NCBI GenBank assembly: GCA_023229135.1
Contig: JALNZT010000006.1
Location: 74,013 to 138,012 of the forward strand
Direction: 5' to 3'
Source: Bacteroidales bacterium
GTDB lineage: Bacteria; Bacteroidota; Bacteroidia; Bacteroidales; F082
Length of the DNA stretch: 64,000 bases
The notes below the pieces were generated by a model. It had not been told where the DNA came from. It did not search any database and saw only the letters and a program-made list of their open reading frames with translations. The position numbers and the translations under genes were made by a program. Below are positions 16,316-25,311 of the stretch, in pieces. Positions within the stretch are counted from its first letter, which is position 1. Every line of letters begins with the position of its first letter.

Positions 16316-17605
16316 ATGAATATTCTTATCATAGGTTCGGGCGGTCGCGAACACGCCATCGGCTGGAAGTTGAAACAAAGTAAACAATGCGGCAAACTTT
16401 TTTTTGTTTGCGGAAACGCCGGAACAGGGCAGCTTGGCGTAAACCTGCCATGCGATATAACTGATTTTTCGGGCATAAAACATATTTGTGTCGAAGAGCA
16501 GATTGAGCTGGTAGTGGTTGGGCCGGAGCATCCGCTGGTTGAAGGTATTGTGGATTATTTTAGGGCTGATAAAGTCTTACAGGATATCGCAATTATTGGT
16601 CCTGACAAGCAAGGTGCGAGGCTGGAAGGCAGCAAGGCTTTCGCAAAAGAATTTATGCGCAAAAATGCCATCCCGACAGCTGTTTCTATGGACGTAACAC
16701 CCGAAACCATTGATGTTGGAATAGAGTATTTGCGTAGTTTGGCAGCTCCTTATGTGTTAAAAGCTGATGGACTGGCATCCGGAAAAGGCGTAGTGATTTT
16801 ACACAACTTGGAAGAAGCCGAACGAGAGCTGAAAAGTATGCTGGAAGGCAAATTTGGCGATGCATCCACGAAGGTGGTGATAGAGCAGTTTTTGAATGGG
16901 CTGGAGCTTTCCGTCTTTGTGCTTACCGATGGCGAAAATTACAAAATATTGCCGGTAGCAAAGGATTACAAGCGAATTGGAGAGGGCGATACTGGCCCTA
17001 ATACCGGTGGAATGGGTGCCGTTTCGCCGGTGGTTTTTGCTGACGAAGACTTTATGAAAAAGGTGGAAAATCGGATTATTGTTCCTACGCTCAAAGGTTT
17101 AAAATCAGCTGGAATTGATTATAAAGGCTTTATCTTTTTGGGCCTGATGAATGTGGAGTCCGATCCATTTGTGATAGAATATAATGTACGACTGGGAGAC
17201 CCTGAAACAGAGTGTGTTGTGCCGCTTATTGAGTCTGATCTGGTAGAACTGTTATTGGCCGCTTATCGGGGGAAACTTAAGGATACTGTACTTGAAATCG
17301 ACGACAGAGCGGCTATTACGGTGATGATGGTTTCGGGTGGCTATCCCGGAAATTACACCACTGGAAAAGTAATTTCCGGCTTGGCCGGCACCAAAGAATG
17401 TGTTGTTTTTCATGCCGGAACAAGCATAGACGTGGAAACACAAAAGGTTAAGTCAATTGGAGGACGTGTGCTGGCAATCACAGCGGTTGACTACAGCCTG
17501 GAGGCAGCCCGAAAAACGGTTTATGAAAACGTGGAAAAAGTTGTGTTTCAAGACGCTGCCTACCGTACTGATATTGGTGCTGATATTTTGGCCTATAAAG
17601 CCTAA
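16316..17605 (+). CDS. purD: Phosphoribosylamine-glycine ligase
   Basis: A 429-residue GAR synthetase, the second step of de novo purine synthesis: phosphoribosylamine, glycine and ATP give glycinamide ribonucleotide. The start MNILIIGSGGREHAIGW is the standard PurD N-terminus and fixes the ATG at 16316. The ATP-grasp domain (about residues 105 to 300) includes the glycine-rich KADGLASGKGV loop and the NVRLGDPETE metal/ATP site; the C-terminal domain is complete. Length is typical. The gene is followed two bases later by a DUF6427 membrane protein gene. Confidence 0.96.
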   Translation: MNILIIGSGGREHAIGWKLKQSKQCGKLFFVCGNAGTGQLGVNLPCDITDFSGIKHICVEEQIELVVVGPEHPLVEGIVDYFRADKVLQDIAIIGPDKQGARLEGSKAFAKEFMRKNAIPTAVSMDVTPETIDVGIEYLRSLAAPYVLKADGLASGKGVVILHNLEEAERELKSMLEGKFGDASTKVVIEQFLNGLELSVFVLTDGENYKILPVAKDYKRIGEGDTGPNTGGMGAVSPVVFADEDFMKKVENRIIVPTLKGLKSAGIDYKGFIFLGLMNVESDPFVIEYNVRLGDPETECVVPLIESDLVELLLAAYRGKLKDTVLEIDDRAAITVMMVSGGYPGNYTTGKVISGLAGTKECVVFHAGTSIDVETQKVKSIGGRVLAITAVDYSLEAARKTVYENVEKVVFQDAAYRTDIGADILAYKA

Positions 17606-17607
17606 TT

Positions 17608-18597
17608 ATGTTTATTCGCTTTTTCAGATCGAGTTTTGCAGCCCAATATGTGCTGGTGGTTTTGCTTGCTGTAGTGCTTTGGCTACCGGCATTTTTGAAG
17701 TTTCCGGCAACAGTTGAATTTAATATAGACCGGCAGCCGTTTTTTGGTTTAACGCTTGATGCGCTTGCCGGGTCTCCGTTGCTTCAGCTGATGCTGGCAT
17801 TGCTGCTTCTGCTGTTTCAAGCCTTTTTTTTTAATGCCTTTTTGGCTTCTCATCACCTGATTACGCGCATCGGCTCAACAGGAGCTTTTGTGTATGTGTT
17901 GTTATTCAGCAGCTCGCCAGAGCTTACGCGGCTTTATCCTTTTTTGATGGCGGCAGTTTTTATTTTGGCCGTACTGCATACGCTTTTCTTGATTTATGAA
18001 ACCGAAAGACCTTATTATTCCGTTTTCAATGCCGGATTTTTTGTGGCTATGGCTGCTTTGTTTTATACGCCGGCAGCAATTTTATTTTTTTGGGTGATTA
18101 TTTCATTGGTAATTGCGTTGCAGGCCAACATGAGGAATTTTTTAATTGCTTTCATGGGTTTTCTGACACCGATATATCTCTTGATGAGCTGGTTTTTCCT
18201 CACCGATCAACTTGCTGAATGGCTTGCCGGCTATAAGGGGCAATATATCAGTTTGTTGGCTGATTTTAGTCAAATTTCGGTTTTGCAATATATCATCGGT
18301 TTGGTGATGCTGGTGCTGTTTATTTTTGCTTTAGGTCCTGTTTTGGGTAACGAAACCGAGAAAAACCTAGGTTTGCGCAAAAAAATCAACATCACTCATG
18401 CACTCTTGTTTTTTTCATTACTGATGTTGTTCTTTCAAAGAGATTCGCTGATTTTCAATAGCGTTTTATTGCTGCCTTTGGCGGTCTATATCTCCTTTGA
18501 TTTTGCTTATGCCTATAAGCTTCGTTGGAGAAATGGTTTGTTGCTTGCTTTAATACTGCTTATTGTTGTAAATCAATACTATAACTTAATATACTGA
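17608..18597 (+). CDS. DUF6427 family integral membrane protein
   Basis: A 329-residue protein made almost entirely of hydrophobic helices, about nine to ten, with short polar loops. It fits the DUF6427 family, which is restricted to Bacteroidota and recurrent next to purD; no function is known to me. The N-terminus MFIRFFRSSFAAQYVL has the short basic start of the family. It starts two bases after purD, and its stop overlaps the rnhB start (TGATG), so the three genes are one transcription unit. Co-location with purD and rnhB does not suggest a clear role. Confidence 0.75.
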   Translation: MFIRFFRSSFAAQYVLVVLLAVVLWLPAFLKFPATVEFNIDRQPFFGLTLDALAGSPLLQLMLALLLLLFQAFFFNAFLASHHLITRIGSTGAFVYVLLFSSSPELTRLYPFLMAAVFILAVLHTLFLIYETERPYYSVFNAGFFVAMAALFYTPAAILFFWVIISLVIALQANMRNFLIAFMGFLTPIYLLMSWFFLTDQLAEWLAGYKGQYISLLADFSQISVLQYIIGLVMLVLFIFALGPVLGNETEKNLGLRKKINITHALLFFSLLMLFFQRDSLIFNSVLLLPLAVYISFDFAYAYKLRWRNGLLLALILLIVVNQYYNLIY

Positions 18598-19196
18598 TGG
18601 CGCTGCATCCCTTTTTTAAGATCGGAATTTTGGAAGCAGGTTGTGATGAAGCCGGTCGTGGCTGTCTTGCAGGTCCTGTGGTGGCCGCTGCGGTTGTTTT
18701 GGATGCTAAAAAGAATTACCCGCTGCTCAACGACTCTAAAAAACTGACAGAAAAAAACAGGGAAATCTTACGCGAAATCATTGAAAAGGAAGCACTGACC
18801 TGGGCGGTAGGTTTTGTATCGCCTACCGAAATAGATCAGATTAATATCTTGCAGGCCAGTTTTTTAGCCATGCATCGCGCCCTCGATCAGCTGGCTTTTG
18901 TCCCTGAACATTTATTGATCGATGGCAACAGGTTTAAGCTTTACAAAAACATACCACATCAGTGCATTATTGGTGGCGACGCGCTATATCAGGCTATTGC
19001 TGCGGCATCAATTTTGGCCAAAACACATCGAGATGCCTATATGCGGCACGCACACGATCAGTTTCCACTTTATGGCTGGGACCAAAACAAAGGCTATCCA
19101 ACAAAAGCCCACAAAAACGCGATTGCTGATCATGGATTAAGTCCTTTGCACAGGCTAAGTTTTAACTGGAGAAATCAACTGAAATTGTCGATTTGA
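18597..19196 (+). CDS. rnhB: Ribonuclease HII
   Basis: A 199-residue RNase HII, which cuts 5' of single ribonucleotides misincorporated into DNA and starts their removal. The DEDD metal site is visible: Asp and Glu in CDEAGRGCLAGPV near residue 16, Asp in LLIDGNRF and Asp in THRDAYM. The GRG motif used for junction recognition is intact. Length is normal for bacterial RnhB. The ATG overlaps the upstream stop by one base, indicating translational coupling. Confidence 0.95.
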   Translation: MALHPFFKIGILEAGCDEAGRGCLAGPVVAAAVVLDAKKNYPLLNDSKKLTEKNREILREIIEKEALTWAVGFVSPTEIDQINILQASFLAMHRALDQLAFVPEHLLIDGNRFKLYKNIPHQCIIGGDALYQAIAAASILAKTHRDAYMRHAHDQFPLYGWDQNKGYPTKAHKNAIADHGLSPLHRLSFNWRNQLKLSI

Positions 19197-19291
19197 GGTT
19201 ACTGCCTGCGCGAATGACGGTCTTGTTTTGATTCTGCTGATTGATAGTAGAAAGCTATCAACAACCAACTGTTGATGAATGTGTAAACTTA

Positions 19292-19324
19292 TTGCTGAAA
19301 AATAGGCTATTGTGATTAACTTTG
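19292..19324 (+). promoter_or_regulatory. Promoter of the DUF3352 gene
   Basis: TTG (19292-19294) and TAACTTTG (19317-19324) are 22 bases apart, matching the Bacteroidota promoter layout. The ATG at 19336 lies 11 bases after the box, so the leader would be only a few bases long; the second ATG at 19348 gives a more usual leader. Confidence 0.55.
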
Positions 19325-19335
19325 TTAGCTTATAA

Positions 19336-22023
19336 ATGCAGAATATCATGTTGAAAAACTGGTTAAAATATTTCATTTCCTTTGTCGTAATCGTTTTTGT
19401 TGGGCTTATCTCTTTTTTTCTTTTTGATCAAAGCCAGTCCGCTCCCGCAGCTGTTTTGCAGGCTGTCCCCGCTAATGCGATGCTGGTTGCCGAGTTTCAG
19501 GAAGGAGGACCCTTTTGGGAGAAACTGAGAAAGCAGACGTCTTTTTGGCCGGTGCTTGCAGGCATTGATGAGATAGGGAATTTTCAGGACAGGATGTCGT
19601 GGCTCGATAGTCTTTTGACCGAAGAGCCCGGCTTTGCTGAACTCATGCAGCGCAGACAGATGGCTTTTTCACTACATCCCACCGAAGATGGTTTTGGATT
19701 TTTATTTGTAGCGGAGGTGAGAAACGATTTGGCCTTTCATCAGATTGAGCGCATGATCAACAGCCGTTTCAAGGGGAACATCACTATTATAGAACGCAAA
19801 CAAAATCAGCAGAAAACGGCCCTCATTGTTGATGCAAAAAATGATGAACAATACTCTTTCGTGCTTGAAAAAGGCTTGTTTATCGGCAGTTTTCACCGCG
19901 AACTGGTGGAGCAGGCAATAGCCCTGATTGCCAGCGAAAAAAGTCTTGCCAGTGATCCGGGATTTAACCGGTTGATGCAAACCCGGGGTACCAACGTCGA
20001 TGGCTATGTTTATGTGCAGCTTGATCGATTTGAAAAGCTGATAACACACTCAGCTAATGAGATCTATAGAGATTTGACGACCCAGACTTTTCAACAGTTC
20101 GGAGGTTGGTCTATGCTTGATTTGTTGGTAAAAGACCAGGATTTATTGCTAAACGGTTATACCATAGTTGCTGACAGCAGTGATTTTTTGTCCCATCTGC
20201 GCGGGTTAAAAGCTACCAACAATACCATGGTGAATATGCTGCCTTATTCTACCCGTTTGATGTTACATTTTGGTATTGAAGATTTTCAGGAGTTTTGGTT
20301 ACGGTCGCGTAACCCACATCGTGTCAATGCTTTTGATGCGAAATTTGGCGTAAACTCCGCTAAGGATTTCATTCCCTATCTGTCAGGCGAGCTGTCGATT
20401 TCTTATATCGACAACGATCAGTCACCGCTTTTGGTGGCCGGATTACGCAACGAAAACGGCGTCGAAACTTTTTTTAATAGACTGGCAGCCAGGGCAGGAG
20501 GCAAAAGAATTACACGCATGGAAAACGCACAGATAGTGCAAATGAACCCAACAAATTTCCCGGGAGAAATTTTTGGCAAAGCATTTTCAAAACTTAAAGG
20601 CAGCTACTATCTCATCACCGATCAATACTTGTTGGTAGCTGATGATGTTTCTGTGCTGGAACAAACCCTGCATACTTATCGCACAGGGCGCACCCTCGAA
20701 ATGAATGAAAACTTCAAAGGATTTGCAAATAATATGGCAGAAGAAGCCAATGTGAGCCTTTATGTTAACCTGCGCGACGGGCTTCCGCTGCTAAACCAGT
20801 TTGTAAGCAAACAACTCAATTTTCAGATTCACCGTAACAAACAGAAATTGAGTGAGTTTGAGGGATTATCGGTTCAATTGACGGCTTTTAATGACATTAT
20901 TTATACCAGTGTTTTTCTCAAACACAATCCCAATTACAAAGAAGAAAGCCTTATCGCCTGGAAAACTGCGTTGGACGCACCCATGGTGGGGCAGCCGCAT
21001 ATTGTTGAAGATCACCTTACTTCTGCCAACAACCTGTTGGTTTTTGATGCAGCAAATAATATGTATCTCATTGATCCTGATGGTAAAATCATCTGGAAGA
21101 AAAAGTTGGCCGAAGAACATATAGGCGAAGTTTTTGTGGTAGATTTTTACAAAAATAACAAATACCAATTTTTATTCAACAGCTCAAATTACCTGTATCT
21201 GATTGATAGAAACGGGAATAATGTTTCCGGCTACCCGATAAAATTGCGCTCGCAGGCCACCAACGGCATCGTTGTGTTCGACTACAACGACCGCAAGGAT
21301 TATCGTATCCTGGTTTCCTGCGCCGATAAGCTGACTTACAATTACGAACTCAATGGAAAACAGGTGGATGGTTGGCAAAAGCCACGTTCTTTAGAAATCG
21401 TGACCAAGCAGGTGGAACGCCTTATTGCCGCCGGAAAAGACTATATTATCATCACCGATATCAAAGGAAATGTGCGTATTGTTGACCGGCGCGGGCAGGT
21501 GCGCATAAGCCCGCGTGGCAATTTGGAAAAGTCGGTTTTCGCTGATTTTTATGTCAACAAAACCAATAGCAAAGGTATTTTGCTTACTTCCGACAAGCAA
21601 GGAAAACTACTTTATGTATCCGGAAACGGTCAGCTTTCCACCACCGACTTTGGCCAGTTTACCGAAGAACATTTTTTCCTCTACGAAGATTTCAACCAGG
21701 ACGGTAACGTGGATTTTATTTACTTAGACGGTAATAAGATGAAGATTTTTGACCGTTTCAGCAAAATGCTTTTTAGTTACGACTTTAAAAATGTGATCAT
21801 TACCAAGCCGCGTTTTTTTAACATCACCAAACGGAAGAGACTGCTCGGCATTGTTTCTGAAACCTCACGCGAGATTTACCTGATTGATAAAAACGGCAAA
21901 ATGATTATCAGCTCCGGCCTGGCCGGCGAAACACCCTTTGCCGTTGGAAGCCTGCGTGATAACGATGAGATAAACCTGATTACCGGTATGGGTGATTTCG
22001 TTTATAATTATGTGATTTATTAA
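19336..22023 (+). CDS. DUF3352-containing membrane-anchored protein
   Basis: An 895-residue protein with one N-terminal membrane segment (about residues 13 to 30) and a large extracytoplasmic part. The first 570 residues match the DUF3352 pattern seen in Bacteroidota, starting with AVPANAMLVAEFQEGG. The last 320 residues (after about 570) consist of repeated blade-like strands, such as LLVFDAANNMYLIDPDGKIIWKK and YLYLIDRNGNNVSGYPI, which look like a beta-propeller of the PQQ/quinoprotein type. No catalytic motif is evident. The start could instead be the ATG at 19348. It follows rnhB but has its own promoter. The function is unknown; the propeller suggests protein binding in the periplasm. 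Confidence 0.85.
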   Translation: MQNIMLKNWLKYFISFVVIVFVGLISFFLFDQSQSAPAAVLQAVPANAMLVAEFQEGGPFWEKLRKQTSFWPVLAGIDEIGNFQDRMSWLDSLLTEEPGFAELMQRRQMAFSLHPTEDGFGFLFVAEVRNDLAFHQIERMINSRFKGNITIIERKQNQQKTALIVDAKNDEQYSFVLEKGLFIGSFHRELVEQAIALIASEKSLASDPGFNRLMQTRGTNVDGYVYVQLDRFEKLITHSANEIYRDLTTQTFQQFGGWSMLDLLVKDQDLLLNGYTIVADSSDFLSHLRGLKATNNTMVNMLPYSTRLMLHFGIEDFQEFWLRSRNPHRVNAFDAKFGVNSAKDFIPYLSGELSISYIDNDQSPLLVAGLRNENGVETFFNRLAARAGGKRITRMENAQIVQMNPTNFPGEIFGKAFSKLKGSYYLITDQYLLVADDVSVLEQTLHTYRTGRTLEMNENFKGFANNMAEEANVSLYVNLRDGLPLLNQFVSKQLNFQIHRNKQKLSEFEGLSVQLTAFNDIIYTSVFLKHNPNYKEESLIAWKTALDAPMVGQPHIVEDHLTSANNLLVFDAANNMYLIDPDGKIIWKKKLAEEHIGEVFVVDFYKNNKYQFLFNSSNYLYLIDRNGNNVSGYPIKLRSQATNGIVVFDYNDRKDYRILVSCADKLTYNYELNGKQVDGWQKPRSLEIVTKQVERLIAAGKDYIIITDIKGNVRIVDRRGQVRISPRGNLEKSVFADFYVNKTNSKGILLTSDKQGKLLYVSGNGQLSTTDFGQFTEEHFFLYEDFNQDGNVDFIYLDGNKMKIFDRFSKMLFSYDFKNVIITKPRFFNITKRKRLLGIVSETSREIYLIDKNGKMIISSGLAGETPFAVGSLRDNDEINLITGMGDFVYNYVIY

Positions 22024-22128
22024 GAAACGAATTGATAATATTGTCAAGGGTTATATCTAACTGGCATATAGTCAGCTATTTGAGGTGTTTTATGTTAAAG
22101 CTTTGAGAAGACAATTTGATAGAAATCT

Positions 22129-23460
22129 CTAAATCTTACCTGCTGCCCAATTACCTTTTCTCAGGTAAAGCCATGACAAGCTTGTTAATAAAACACCATA
22201 AAGCAGCTCCGAAGTCCAAACCAATGCGATGTCGGCGTTAAAATAATTGGTCAGCGTATAAACATAGCTCACATAGAACCCCAGCACAATCATCTCGATA
22301 ACAAAGGAAACATTTGTTTTGCCTGTGCCCAAAACCCCATTGAAAAGCACGAAGCCAATCGCCAGCGCAATAGAGCTGAAATTGACCGTATAAAGCACCG
22401 GAATGCTTTTTCGTATCAAGCCTTGGTCGCTGCTGTAGACACTCAAAATGGCTTCGGGCCAAGCCAGGCTGGCAAACACAAATAGCAGTACACCGCCAAC
22501 GCACATCAGCAGAATGCGCCTCAGCAAAAGCATGATGTAGCCTTGTTTGCGCATACCGATCAGGTAGCTCACCATAGAGTTTGCCGCCGAGGCAAAACCC
22601 CAGATAGGAATCATCAGCACGATATAAATACTACGTATAATATTGGAAATTGCCAGCGCCTGTTCGCCCAGCTTTTCCACGAAAAGGAAAAAGACAAACC
22701 AAACGCCCAGCGAAAGAAAGTTCTGCAGCATAATGGGAGAAGCTAGCTTGTAATTCCTGACAAACAGTGCTTTGTCCCAGGCGTTAAACTGATAAAGGTT
22801 GAAATTAATCGGATGCTTTTTCAGCTGTGTATTGATGATCAGGTAAGCCATTGCCGCAGCTTCCGCAATTACCGAAGCTACTGCCGCTCCTTTTATGCCC
22901 ATTTCCGGAAAGCCCCAATTGCCAAAAATTAAGGCATAATCCAAGACGATATTTACCACCGCCATCACCAGCGTGCTCCAGGTAATGATCTGTGTGCGTG
23001 CTATTCCAATATAAAAAGAGCGAAATAAAATTTGCGCAAAAGCGAAGAAAATACCATAAACGCGGTAATCTAAAAACTCGATACTGGCTGCATAAATGGC
23101 ATCAGAAGAAACCAGGGGACGCAAAATATCGTCGCTAAAGGCAAACAAAACCAAGAATGCCAAAATGGACAAAGGCAACATAAAATACAGCGCGTGATCG
23201 AAGGTTTTACCAACCATTTTTTTATCGCCTTCGCCAAAACGGCGGGCAATAATTATTTGCGCACCCGTTCCAAAACCTAAGCCGAGATTGATAAAAACCA
23301 GGTAAAACATGCCGCCAATCGCTGATGCGCCCAGCGCTACCTCGCTCACGCGACCTAAGAAAGCCGTATCGGTGACATTTATCAAATTTTGAGCAACGCT
23401 ACCCAAAATGATGGGATATGCAATGCTCCAGATACGATTATAAGAAATGTTTAAGCTCAC
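22129..23460 (-). CDS. MATE family efflux transporter
   Basis: A 443-residue multidrug and toxin extrusion (MATE) type transporter with about 12 hydrophobic helices in two similar halves. The N-terminal half begins with IWSIAYPIILGSVAQNLINVTDTAFLGR, the typical MATE P-x-x-x-x-x-Q-N-x-x-x-x-D-x-x-x-x-G segment. These proteins export organic cations in exchange for Na+ or H+. The apparent start is GTG at 23460, with no ATG near it that keeps the first helix. A -7 box lies 23 bases upstream. The substrate is unknown. Confidence 0.92.
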   Translation of the reverse strand: MSLNISYNRIWSIAYPIILGSVAQNLINVTDTAFLGRVSEVALGASAIGGMFYLVFINLGLGFGTGAQIIIARRFGEGDKKMVGKTFDHALYFMLPLSILAFLVLFAFSDDILRPLVSSDAIYAASIEFLDYRVYGIFFAFAQILFRSFYIGIARTQIITWSTLVMAVVNIVLDYALIFGNWGFPEMGIKGAAVASVIAEAAAMAYLIINTQLKKHPINFNLYQFNAWDKALFVRNYKLASPIMLQNFLSLGVWFVFFLFVEKLGEQALAISNIIRSIYIVLMIPIWGFASAANSMVSYLIGMRKQGYIMLLLRRILLMCVGGVLLFVFASLAWPEAILSVYSSDQGLIRKSIPVLYTVNFSSIALAIGFVLFNGVLGTGKTNVSFVIEMIVLGFYVSYVYTLTNYFNADIALVWTSELLYGVLLTSLSWLYLRKGNWAAGKI

Positions 23461-23482
23461 CTTTTGCGCCGGTTTTGGGCTG

Positions 23483-23490
23483 CAAAGGTA
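23483..23490 (-). promoter_or_regulatory. Bacteroidota -7 promoter box for the MATE gene
   Basis: CAAAGGTA on the plus strand is TACCTTTG on the minus strand, a TAnnTTTG match 22 bases before the GTG start. No well-spaced TTG is seen. Confidence 0.45.
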
Positions 23491-23545
23491 AGCAGAATGA
23501 GGTGTAAAATACCGCTTTTTTTATTGCATTGAATCTTAGCGCTCC

Positions 23546-23767
23546 GCAAAGCATCCGCTACTTCTGGGCTTGAGTAGCTTTAGCTGCCCGCAATTTACCT
23601 GTTCAGCGAAGCATCCGCTTCGTGGGATTATCCTGAAGCATTCGCTACTAACGTAATCGGTTGTTTTCAATTATCGCTAATTCTGGATGTACGGCGCTTC
23701 TGATGCTCGTTCCGCGCAGCATCCGCTGCGTGGAGCTATCCTGTAGCATTCGCTACTTACGAAATCG
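23546..23767. repeat. Cluster of short ATYC-loop hairpins in two direct repeats
   Basis: This intergenic stretch holds two direct repeats, 23607-23659 and 23715-23767, offset by exactly 108 bases and identical at 45 of 53 positions without gaps. Each contains small hairpins of the form stem-ATCC/ATTC-stem: CGAAGC/GCTTCG (23607-23622), CGCAGC/GCTGCG (23715-23730), GTAGC/GCTAC (23743-23756) and an imperfect GAAGC/GCTAC (23635-23648). A fifth, weaker AGC-ATCC-GCT lies at 23550-23559. The difference between the first stems (A-T against C-G) is compensatory. The element may be REP-like DNA or part of a structured transcript. No protein is encoded in 23461-23900. Confidence 0.65.
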
Positions 23768-23900
23768 TTTATAAAATATCTCCCCCAATCTTCCATTTTG
23801 CCACCTCTCCAATCCCGCCCCAAAACAAATTAAAACCTATTATTATCTTCAATGAATAAAAAAACGCAACTTTGTAAAGCATAAAAATCACAATCCCCCA

Positions 23901-25151
23901 ATGGATGCCCAACTAAAAGCCTTACTCAAAGACAGGCAATACGCCAAGTTCAGTGCTTACGGCTTCTTGAAAAATCTTCGGTTTTTCGAGCCGTTTTTGG
24001 TGCTGTATCTGCTTTCGAAAGGCTTGTCTTTTACTGAAATCGGTGTGCTGATAGGCCTGCGCGAACTCGTGGTGATGATAGCTGAAATTCCAAGCGGGCT
24101 CATCGCTGATGCGTTGGGACGTCGGCGAACCCTGGCTTCATCCTTTGTGTTTTATATGATTTCGTTTATCGCCTTCTTCGTCTCCCAAAATTTTGTGGGT
24201 TTTATGGTCGCGATGTTCTTTTTCGCTGTTGGCGATGCCTTCCGCACCGGCGTACACAAAGCCATGATTTTTGAATACCTCCAAAGACAGCAAAGACAAA
24301 ATTATAAAACAGATTATTACGGACGAACGCGCTCCTGGAGCCAGATGGGTACGGCGCTTTCGTCTTTGTTGGCGGGTGCTTTTGTGGTACTTACCGGCGA
24401 TTACGGACTTATTTTCTTATTTTCCATAGTGCCGTATATCGCAGATTTGCTGCTCGTTATGTCCTATCCCAAATGGCTGGATGGCGACACTGACGGCGCG
24501 AAAGTTTCTGTGGGTGAACGCTTTAAAATCGTTTGGAAGGCCTTTCTTGCTTCCCTAAAAAACGCCTTTATGCTACGCGGACTGACAAATAACGCCGTGC
24601 ATTCAGCCTTTTATGCCAGCGCAAAGGACTATTTACAGCCGCTGCTGAAAGCCCTTGCGCTGAGTTTGCCTATCCAGCTTTTTCAGGAAGATGAAAAACA
24701 GGCGGCCATGATTATAGGGCTGGTTTATTTTTTGATTTATGTCGGCACTTCTTTTATGTCGCGCTATGCAGGTAATTTCGCGAAGCTTTTCAACCAGCCT
24801 TCCAAACCGCTAAACCTGACACTTATTTTAGGTTTAGTGGCCGGAATTGTCAGCGGATTCTTCTTTCAGTTCGGTTTTGAATTGATGGCGGTGCTGTTTT
24901 TTATGGTGATTTTATTCAACGAAAACCTCCGTAAACCAATCGGGACAGCTTATGTGGCTGCGCTTACCGATCAAAAGTCGATGGCTACGCTATTGTCTGT
25001 GCAATCACAACTCAAAGCGCTGCTCGCCGCTATCTTTGCCCCGCTGATCGGTTTTTTGGCTGATCAATTTGGTGTTGGCAATGCCCTGATTATTTTTGGT
25101 GTTGCTGTTATTGAAATGAGTCCTTTTTATTGGGTGAAGCGGGTGAGGTAG
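23901..25151 (+). CDS. MFS transporter
   Basis: A 416-residue major facilitator superfamily protein with about 12 membrane helices. The loop between helices 2 and 3 carries the MFS motif A (GLIADALGRRRTLA), and the matching loop in the second half is weaker. The N-terminus (YAKFSAYGFLKNLRFFEPFLVLYLLSKGLSF) resembles Bacteroidota/Firmicutes drug-efflux type members. The gene is monocistronic, and a near match to a -7 box (CAACTTTG) lies 26 bases upstream. The substrate cannot be predicted. Confidence 0.9.
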   Translation: MDAQLKALLKDRQYAKFSAYGFLKNLRFFEPFLVLYLLSKGLSFTEIGVLIGLRELVVMIAEIPSGLIADALGRRRTLASSFVFYMISFIAFFVSQNFVGFMVAMFFFAVGDAFRTGVHKAMIFEYLQRQQRQNYKTDYYGRTRSWSQMGTALSSLLAGAFVVLTGDYGLIFLFSIVPYIADLLLVMSYPKWLDGDTDGAKVSVGERFKIVWKAFLASLKNAFMLRGLTNNAVHSAFYASAKDYLQPLLKALALSLPIQLFQEDEKQAAMIIGLVYFLIYVGTSFMSRYAGNFAKLFNQPSKPLNLTLILGLVAGIVSGFFFQFGFELMAVLFFMVILFNENLRKPIGTAYVAALTDQKSMATLLSVQSQLKALLAAIFAPLIGFLADQFGVGNALIIFGVAVIEMSPFYWVKRVR

Positions 25152-25311
25152 TGTGGATAGAACCTTACCTCCATTCAATTCTAATAAAATAGAAGTCCTT
25201 TCGTAAGCAATTGATTAACAATTATTTGAAAAGTATATGCTGATTCAATTTATCATTTTGAAGTATTGTGGAATATTCGATAGTCAGCATTAAGCTTGCG
25301 TTTAAGTTTTT

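Noticed and set aside
23461..23900. CRISPR array
   Set aside because: There are only two long repeat copies with a 108-base period and no regular spacer pattern or cas genes.
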